A stretch of 64,000 nt of DNA from Bacillota bacterium (GTDB lineage: Bacteria > Bacillota > Clostridia > Christensenellales > Aristaeellaceae), in the NCBI GenBank assembly GCA_023404345.1, contig JAEYCB010000018.1:21649-85648 (forward strand), written 5' to 3'. The notes below the pieces were generated by a model. It was not told the DNA's origin and ran no database searches. It saw nothing but the letters and a program-made list of their open reading frames with translations. Below are positions 58,542 to 64,000 of the stretch, piece by piece. The translations under genes and the position numbers were made by a program. Positions within the stretch are counted from its first letter, which is position 1. The number at the start of each line of letters is the position of its first letter.

Positions 58542-59270
58542 ATGAAAAGATTCTTCTGCATCTTCCTCGCGCTGCTCACGCTGGCAGCTTCTCCCGCGCT
58601 CGCTCAGGTACTCACCATTGACCTGGACACCGCCACCATCGAAGAACTCACCGAAGCGCAGGCGATCATCGGCGATCGCATCAGCCAGCTGCGCGCCGCA
58701 GCTGCTCCCGCTGGTGAAGCCATCGTCCTCACCGGCTCCGGCACGTCTATCATCTCCGGTGTTGAGATCGCTGCCGTGCCTGCCCGCCTCACCATCGAAG
58801 GCACCGTCAAGCTCACCCTGTCCGGCAAATTCGACTACACATTCAACCAGGAGCTGCACCCCTATAACTGCGCCGTCATCACCGGCGCGGAAACCTTCGA
58901 CGCCATGGTGGAGGGCACCGGCGACTGGACGATCACCATTGAGCCCATCAAAGAGGGCGGCAGCATCGTCGCCTCCGGCGTCGGCCCCTGGGTGTCTGAT
59001 TATTTCCCGCTGGAAGGGCCCGCCATCCTCACTGTCAAAGCGGATGGATCCGGCATGGATGCCCTCATGTCCAACGTGATCGTGCAGCTCTACCAGCCGC
59101 TGCGCTTCATCGGCACCTACAACCCCAGCTCGCTCACCAACGCCCTCATAACCGCCACCGGTGACGCTTTTGCCGCTGATGTGATCGCAAAGCCCGACGA
59201 TGGCACGCCCATGTGTTTCTGGTATGTAAAAGTAGCCCCCGGCGTCGCCTGGAGCATCGAATTGCAGTAG
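58542..59270 (+). CDS. Secreted cargo protein of the lysogeny module (prophage 2)
   Basis: 242 aa with a clear signal peptide: MKRFF, hydrophobic core FLALLTLAA, and a cleavage-like SPALAQ near 21. A short helix (EELTEAQAIIGDRISQLRAA) and two beta-rich segments follow (TGAETFDAMVEGTGDWTITI, AFAADVIAKPDDGTPMCFWY). Its place between repressor and integrase suggests expression in the lysogen and a lysogenic-conversion (moron) role, but its target is unknown. A terminator follows. Confidence 0.75.
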   Translation: MKRFFCIFLALLTLAASPALAQVLTIDLDTATIEELTEAQAIIGDRISQLRAAAAPAGEAIVLTGSGTSIISGVEIAAVPARLTIEGTVKLTLSGKFDYTFNQELHPYNCAVITGAETFDAMVEGTGDWTITIEPIKEGGSIVASGVGPWVSDYFPLEGPAILTVKADGSGMDALMSNVIVQLYQPLRFIGTYNPSSLTNALITATGDAFAADVIAKPDDGTPMCFWYVKVAPGVAWSIELQ

Positions 59271-59271
59271 T

Positions 59272-59404
59272 ATTACAGTTTTTCACCCCGAAAATTACAG
59301 ATCATCTCATTTTCTGTCATTCCGCAAACCCTTGCGCCGTAAGGGTTTGCGGCTTCTAATTACAGGAATTACAGAAATTACAGAAAAAATATATATACCC
59401 CCCC
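59272..59404 (+). repeat. Cluster of AATTACAG motifs before the integrase (prophage 2)
   Basis: ATTACAG occurs at 59272 and 59294 and three times in tandem with a 9-base period at 59358-59384, followed by a TATA tract and C7 (59398-59404). The triple array plus the C run is nearly the reverse complement of the cluster at 25122-25168 near the other prophage end. The 13-mer CCGAAAATTACAG (59288-59300) also occurs directly at 25111-25123. Confidence 0.7.
59322..59352 (+). terminator. Hairpin after the secreted-protein gene (prophage 2)
   Basis: CCGCAAACCCTT (59322-59333) and AAGGGTTTGCGG (59341-59352) pair perfectly over 12 bp with a 7-base loop. The flanking T content is low, so termination may be partial. 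It separates the secreted-protein and integrase genes. Confidence 0.68.
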
Positions 59405-59492
59405 TTACACTTTTTTTACTCTCTGTTTTTCTCTCACAGATTTCACTCACCTGAAAGATATTTCATTCACTTTTACAGGAAGGAAGGGTCAC

Positions 59493-60674
59493 ATGGGCAC
59501 CATTGAGAAGCGCGGCAAAAACAGCTGGCGCGTCCGCGAATGGGTGTACCTGGGCAGCAAGCGCTATCCGGTGGACATCCCCCTGCGCTATCCCGCCAGC
59601 ATGTCAGAGGAAGAACAGATGGCCGCAGCCCAGCAGGAGCTGCGCAAGCTGGAAATGGACATCAGCGCCGGCGCAGCTGCTCCTGCAGCTGCTAAGCTCT
59701 CCCTGAAGGAATTCTCAGACATATGGATGCAGGAATATGTCATCCCCTCCACCAGCCCCGTCAACGCTGCCAACCTGCGCCACCAGCTGGACAAGCACCT
59801 GCTGCCCCACCTGGGCGAGGTCAAGCTGCACAAGCTCACGCCCATCATGATCACCCAGTGGCTCAACACCCTGCGCCGCACCCCGAAGGCCGTGCAGTCC
59901 CTCCCGCCCGATCAGCGCGTGCGCAAGCCTGCCGATCCCAAAAAGCTGCAGCAGGAGATGATCAAATACAAGGCCCAGATGGAGAAGCGCGCGGCCAATC
60001 CGCCCACCCTGTCCAACCGCACCGTGCACCACTACTTTGTCACCCTCCACGGCATGCTGGAGAAGGCCGTGCAGTGGGAGTATCTTGACCGCAACCCCTG
60101 CGACAAGGTGGACAGCCCGAAGTATAAGAAGCGCAAAATGCGCGTCATAGACGATCAGCAATCCGTCGAGCTGCTGCGCAAGCTGGAGCGCGAGCCCCTG
60201 CTGTCCTTCCGCTGCGCTGTGCTGCTGGCCCTGCTCTGCGGCCTGCGCCTGGGCGAGGTGGGCGCGCTGTGCTGGTCGGACGTGGACTTCGACAACGGCA
60301 CCATATCCATTGAGCGGGCCCTGAAGTACACCGCCATCACGGGGCAGTTTATCGACAGCCCCAAATCAGACGCAGGCGAACGCATCATCGATCTGCCGCC
60401 CGGCATGATCACCCTGCTGAAGAACACAAAGGAATTCCAGGACATATCCGCCTTGCTGCTGGATGATGGCTGGCACGGCGTGGATCGCATCGTCTGCAAG
60501 TGGGACGGCTCACCCTACCACCACAGCACGCCGTCGAAGCAGTGGCGCAAGTTCGCCGACAAAAACGGCTATCCCGGCCTGCGCTTCCACGAGCTGCGCC
60601 ACCCGTATGTCAAGCACACGACAAAAAATAAATCTCTGCAAAAGCAGAAATCCCAAGCTATCAATAGATTCTGA
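59493..60674 (+). pseudogene. Tyrosine integrase lacking its C-terminal catalytic end (prophage 2)
   Basis: 393 codons. It has a SAM-like core-binding domain (LSLKEFSDIWMQEYVI onward) and a catalytic domain with LLCGLRLGEVGALCW (first Arg) and LRFHELRH (His-x-x-Arg). After this box the sequence changes to PYVKHTTKNKSLQKQKSQAI and stops inside a flanking terminator. The second His/Trp box and the nucleophile Tyr normally found about 30-60 residues later are absent. The phage DNA probably ends near 60603, so the enzyme should be inactive. The start at ATG 59493 follows AGGAAGG. Confidence 0.85.
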
Positions 60675-60695
60675 TAGTCTGGGATTTCTGTTTTT
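60645..60695. terminator. Bidirectional terminator at the right junction
   Basis: CAGAAATCCCA (60645-60655) pairs with TGGGATTTCTG (60680-60690), and inside it CTATCA (60658-60663) pairs with TGATAG (60672-60677), with 2-base bulges between. T5 follows on the right. It lies after the stop of the leftward ATPase gene and also contains the false end of the truncated integrase frame. Confidence 0.78.
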
Positions 60696-62619
60696 ACTCT
60701 GACTTATACCAATCAATCGGTACTAGATTTTTATCGTCTGGCCACCAATTTTCACGAATAAACTCCCTGAAAGAATCCTTTTTCAGGTCTGCATGATCCA
60801 CAATGATGACCTGCAACTGTCCTTGAAGTTCAGTTGTCCGGTCAATAACAAACTGATATATTTTGTTGACTTCATTCCAATCGGTTTTCTTCTCGTCAAA
60901 CTCAGATGGAAAGTAGACCTGAGAGGGCTGATCGAGGAACATGAATCTTGGGACCGGACGCTTTGCACCGATAAAATAGTGCTGCAATGCAAAATAGGCA
61001 ATAAGGTGAACCCCTACCCAGTTAGACCCGCTTCCCAACTGCTTAAGAGGAACGGGACGTTCAGGTTTATCTACAATAACGGTAACCTTATTCAAATCAA
61101 GTCTGTAAGGATTATCGCAGTGCTCAAGTTGCAATTCCTTTGCCCATTTTGTCATATCTTCCTGTATTCTAGAAAGTGCGGATTGTTTGCGTTCATCCAC
61201 AGAGTCTGTATCAAGAATCGAGTCAATCTCTTGTACGCGTTTTTCTATTTCTCGGATAACTTGTTCCTGCTGTTCAGATTCCGTATCATTCTGTACGCTT
61301 TCGACCCAGAGACTTATTCGGCCAACGACTTTACCTTTTCTGGCGTTTATATCTCTCAGCCGTGCTCTTTCGTCCTCCTGTTGGTAGATTCCATCAATCT
61401 CTGCTTCTAGTGCCCTGATTTCCTCTTGCTTTTTTTGCCGTTCCTGCTCTAAGGTTGAAATGAACGCCCGTAGTTTCGGCTGTTCACGGGTAACATTTGC
61501 AATTGACTTGTCCAGATTAACAATAGAGGTACGTATCATTTCTACGCTAGGTAGAGGATTTTCAAGTGTTCCTGAGCAGAGAGGGCATTTCCCTGGATCA
61601 AAATCAATATGCTCAAAAAGGCCTATAGATTCAAGACGCACTTTCTGATGTTGAGCTTCACTTGAATACCCAGAAGCTTCTCCAACAAATTTACGAGCAT
61701 TGTCGAGGCTTACTCCGATTTCATCGTATTCATTTCGAGCTTCTTGAAGTTTACTTTGTAAAAAAGTTAATCGATCCATTCCACTTCCGGAACTCACCAT
61801 TTGGGGAGACCAGTTCAAAGTATCCTGAAGTAGCGAAAAAACCTCTTGATAATTTTGATAATCGACTTGTGTTGATGAATCGATTAGCCCAACCTGTCTG
61901 GCCTCTCCAATCAACTTTACCGCCCGCTCAAAACCGCCGCCCATTAAGTGGCGATTTTCCTCAAGTCGGCGACGTTCGATAGTTAACCTGCGTTTGAGCA
62001 CAGCTCGCTCATTTTCTAATGCCAGTGCTTCTTCATTGATTGCACCTAAGAAGTATGGGATGGTATCCTTAATTGCTTGCGTCACAAAGTCATCGGATTG
62101 ACGGTGAAACAAAAAATTCTTTGCGGCAATTTCGTCTTGACCCTGAAAACAATAATACAAGGCATGGCGAATATTTGCGGCAAGCGGCAATCTGCTTTGC
62201 CCTTCTGGCGGCGTGTTCAGGTTCTCTGAAATCCCAATTCGTTGGGTTAATGTTTTTTCAATCCCAGACGAATTTGTATTAGAGATAAAATCACACGATT
62301 CTGGAACCTCAATTTCTTCACCAATTTCGATATAGGAAGTGGAAGTTGTCTGTTGACCTTTGTCAGGATTTTTGCGCGCTACAAAAATCCGCTCATTATC
62401 GAACTGAAGGAGCAAGCCGTACCATGCTACATTATCGCGAACTATTCCATCTGCAATATTGCAGGAGTCCCCACCCATGCAATAGTCAATAATATCTCCT
62501 ATTGCAGACTTTCCAGACTTTGATCGTCCGGTAATAATGTTTACTTTACCCAACGCGAAGGGCAGATGCCGCACTTTTCCATTGTATCCATAGAGCACAA
62601 GTTCTCGTATTTGCATCAT
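60694..62619 (-). CDS. ABC-3C system ATPase, DUF3732-like (RecN/Rad50-like)
   Basis: 641 aa. Walker A GRSKSGKSAIGDIID is at 31-45. Long coiled-coil arms flank a zinc-hook-like CPLCSG near 340, and the C-terminal head has RFMFLDQPSQVYFP, a Walker-B/signature region. This is the architecture of the SMC-like ATPase of ABC-three-component systems, proposed conflict systems against invading DNA. It overlaps the middle component by 4 bases and is the last gene of the operon. DNA here is visibly more AT-rich than the prophages. Confidence 0.85.
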   Translation of the reverse strand: MMQIRELVLYGYNGKVRHLPFALGKVNIITGRSKSGKSAIGDIIDYCMGGDSCNIADGIVRDNVAWYGLLLQFDNERIFVARKNPDKGQQTTSTSYIEIGEEIEVPESCDFISNTNSSGIEKTLTQRIGISENLNTPPEGQSRLPLAANIRHALYYCFQGQDEIAAKNFLFHRQSDDFVTQAIKDTIPYFLGAINEEALALENERAVLKRRLTIERRRLEENRHLMGGGFERAVKLIGEARQVGLIDSSTQVDYQNYQEVFSLLQDTLNWSPQMVSSGSGMDRLTFLQSKLQEARNEYDEIGVSLDNARKFVGEASGYSSEAQHQKVRLESIGLFEHIDFDPGKCPLCSGTLENPLPSVEMIRTSIVNLDKSIANVTREQPKLRAFISTLEQERQKKQEEIRALEAEIDGIYQQEDERARLRDINARKGKVVGRISLWVESVQNDTESEQQEQVIREIEKRVQEIDSILDTDSVDERKQSALSRIQEDMTKWAKELQLEHCDNPYRLDLNKVTVIVDKPERPVPLKQLGSGSNWVGVHLIAYFALQHYFIGAKRPVPRFMFLDQPSQVYFPSEFDEKKTDWNEVNKIYQFVIDRTTELQGQLQVIIVDHADLKKDSFREFIRENWWPDDKNLVPIDWYKSE

Positions 62620-63104
62620 GGTCTCACCCCCAACTCTATATATATGCTTTCAACTTTTCCAGCGGTTGCAAACCATCTGGCAATATGTTCACATTTCAAA
62701 AGGCACTCTGCTATTTCAGAATCAACATATTTGGTTTTACTCAAACTGCGCGAAGTCGGCGATACCTCCAATTCTGCATTTGGAGTTAGAACAAGTTTCC
62801 CTGTTTGAAGGAGTAGCTCAACAGCCTCGTTTGTAATTGGAATTAGTTCAGTTGTTCGTTGCGGAAAATCTATCAATAACTGAGGATGCTGTTGAACCCA
62901 TAGGTGTAATTGCGTTCGGCTGTTTATATTCGCTCTTGTTTCCTTATGCAACACTAACGGGAGAACTAAGTAGACTAATGGAAACGGGAAAGCTCTTTTC
63001 GTCTTGATGCTATAGGCATTTATTGCTGAATATAGCATTCTTCCGCAAAAAGCAGGGTTAAGTAGGTAAGCGACTTCGCGTGTACGCTTATTCCAGCTAT
63101 TCAC
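62616..63104 (-). CDS. ABC-3C middle component
   Basis: 162 aa. REVAYLLNPAFCGRMLYSAI, then AFPFPLVYLVLPLVLHKETR and RTTELIPITNEAVELLLQTG are typical of the small three-component ABC system middle protein, which links the sensor/effector subunit to the SMC-like ATPase. The end overlaps the ATPase start. Confidence 0.82.
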   Translation of the reverse strand: MNSWNKRTREVAYLLNPAFCGRMLYSAINAYSIKTKRAFPFPLVYLVLPLVLHKETRANINSRTQLHLWVQQHPQLLIDFPQRTTELIPITNEAVELLLQTGKLVLTPNAELEVSPTSRSLSKTKYVDSEIAECLLKCEHIARWFATAGKVESIYIELGVRP

Positions 63105-63118
63105 AACTATATCGCCTC

Positions 63119-64000
63119 CTATGTATTAAGTAACTGTTTGAGACGGTCAAAAAAGTCAACATGCCAGCCAATCTTCAACTGATTTGCTAGGATATGATAG
63201 CTTCCACGCATTATGAAAGCCTCTTGGCATTTTGGCCGAATACGAATATCTCTTTTTTCTATATCAGAAAAGAGTTGGCGGCCTTCTTTTGCCTTTTCTT
63301 CTTCTGTAGCGTTGTTTGTTTCTGAAAGAGTCTCTTCCATTGCAGCAAATGCGTGTTCCCATTCGTCAATTAATCGTTGTTCATACTGCCCTAGCTCATT
63401 GACATAAAGAAGATCATTTCGCACCCAACTTGCTCTCTGCCTAAACGCTCGATAATAATCGCGCAAAGCAAGTTGCATACGATGATTACCAAGGCAAATG
63501 AGCTTCAATTGTTCGTGAAAAATCTTTTCGTTAGCACTGAAATTACCTTCTTGCAAATCGTCAATATCCAAAATATCTATGGGCAAATTATCGTCTGCAT
63601 ACTCCTGACTTACGGATACAATGAAAGATCGTACTTGGTTTTGATTCACGAAAACTGGCGTATCACAGCATAGTGCATCAATTGCCTTTTTAAACCACCA
63701 GCCTTCAAGACGCTCGTATATCATCTTCTGGTGCTTTGGGATACAACTGTACCGAATGTGCTTTAGAATGTCCTTTTCAACATCAATTATATTGCTGGCA
63801 CAGTCAATAATATATATTTGCCTGATTAACTGCTTGACTGTATCTTCACCGGCTTCCCTAAAAGCATCATAACACCTTTGATGAGCTTGATTCACTGAGC
63901 TAAAACACACAGTTTTTAGCTTTTCATACGCAGTATCCGGATTACGATTGCTATCCTTCTTAAGCAAAAAAGCGGCTGAGTCAATTGGAGCAGTAGCCGT
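63119..64000 (-). CDS. ABC-3C C-terminal-domain protein, partial
   Basis: At least 293 residues; the frame is open to base 64000 and beyond (...APIDSAAFLLKKDSNRNPDT), so the first residues and any N-terminal effector domain are outside the window. Visible parts are AYEKLKTVCFSSVNQAHQRC, IIDCASNIIDVEKDILKHIR and a C-terminal zone with RLFSDIEKRDIRIRPKCQEA, then AFIMRGSYHILANQLKIGWH. This matches the ABC-3C C-terminal component. A TTG at 63967 is not the real start. Confidence 0.78.
   Translation of the reverse strand, partial: TATAPIDSAAFLLKKDSNRNPDTAYEKLKTVCFSSVNQAHQRCYDAFREAGEDTVKQLIRQIYIIDCASNIIDVEKDILKHIRYSCIPKHQKMIYERLEGWWFKKAIDALCCDTPVFVNQNQVRSFIVSVSQEYADDNLPIDILDIDDLQEGNFSANEKIFHEQLKLICLGNHRMQLALRDYYRAFRQRASWVRNDLLYVNELGQYEQRLIDEWEHAFAAMEETLSETNNATEEEKAKEGRQLFSDIEKRDIRIRPKCQEAFIMRGSYHILANQLKIGWHVDFFDRLKQLLNT

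Noticed and set aside
60604..60674. Last 23 codons of the integrase frame taken as genuine protein
   Set aside because: They run through flanking DNA and the arm of a terminator hairpin and do not match the catalytic tail of the family.

Overview
The window looks like a chromosomal stretch, or a metagenome contig, from an anaerobic Gram-positive bacterium of the Clostridia/Firmicutes type. Strong AGGAGG-like ribosome binding sites, frequent TTG and GTG starts, GC-rich coding sequence, HK97-type siphovirus modules, NlpC/P60 lysins and paired large serine recombinases point that way. I cannot name a genus.

Layout. (1) 1-196: start of a leftward host-type secreted protein gene and its promoter. 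(2) 197-24776: prophage 1, all rightward: portal, ClpP-like protease, capsid, connectors, major tail protein, tail chaperones, tape measure, distal tail protein, a large tail-tip/fibre protein split by an in-frame TAG, a second tail protein with two aromatic-rich modules, holin, endolysin, a zinc/HTH protein, a small coupled protein and two overlapping large serine recombinases. No terminase or early genes are present, so it is truncated or rearranged on the left. (3) 24780-25660: a gene-poor junction with short repeats, hairpins and the 3' half of a tRNA-Pro gene. (4) 25661-60600: prophage 2, nearly complete and mostly leftward. Its lysogeny module (repressor, secreted protein, integrase) runs rightward at 57993-60674. 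An early operon (57763 down to 49121: regulators, primase-helicase, MazG-like, HNH, SSB and others) ends at a hairpin terminator. A late operon (48906 down to 25788: HNH, terminase, portal, protease, capsid, tail, lysis) starts at a repeat-rich promoter and ends at a strong terminator at 25661-25700. (5) 60690-64000: an AT-richer leftward three-gene ABC-three-component (ABC-3C) conflict system, whose first gene runs off the window.

The main find is a diversity-generating retroelement (DGR) in the tail-fibre region of prophage 2. It has a reverse transcriptase (28413-29597), a 120-bp template repeat (29692-29811) and a 120-bp variable repeat (29909-30028) forming the C-terminus of a C-type-lectin-like tail protein. 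The two repeats differ at 14 positions, every one a template adenine on the coding strand. The RT has P where DGR RTs usually have Q in motif 4, and no avd gene is visible. Other signals: a textbook -1 frameshift site with a 12-bp stimulatory stem in the prophage 2 tail chaperone; a phased TGTAGC array at the presumed late promoter; a 60-bp repeat placed directly after two stop codons; mirrored 9-bp AATTACAG arrays near both prophage ends; and an integrase lacking its catalytic tyrosine region, which fits loss of the right attachment site.

All family names come from reading protein motifs, without database searches.
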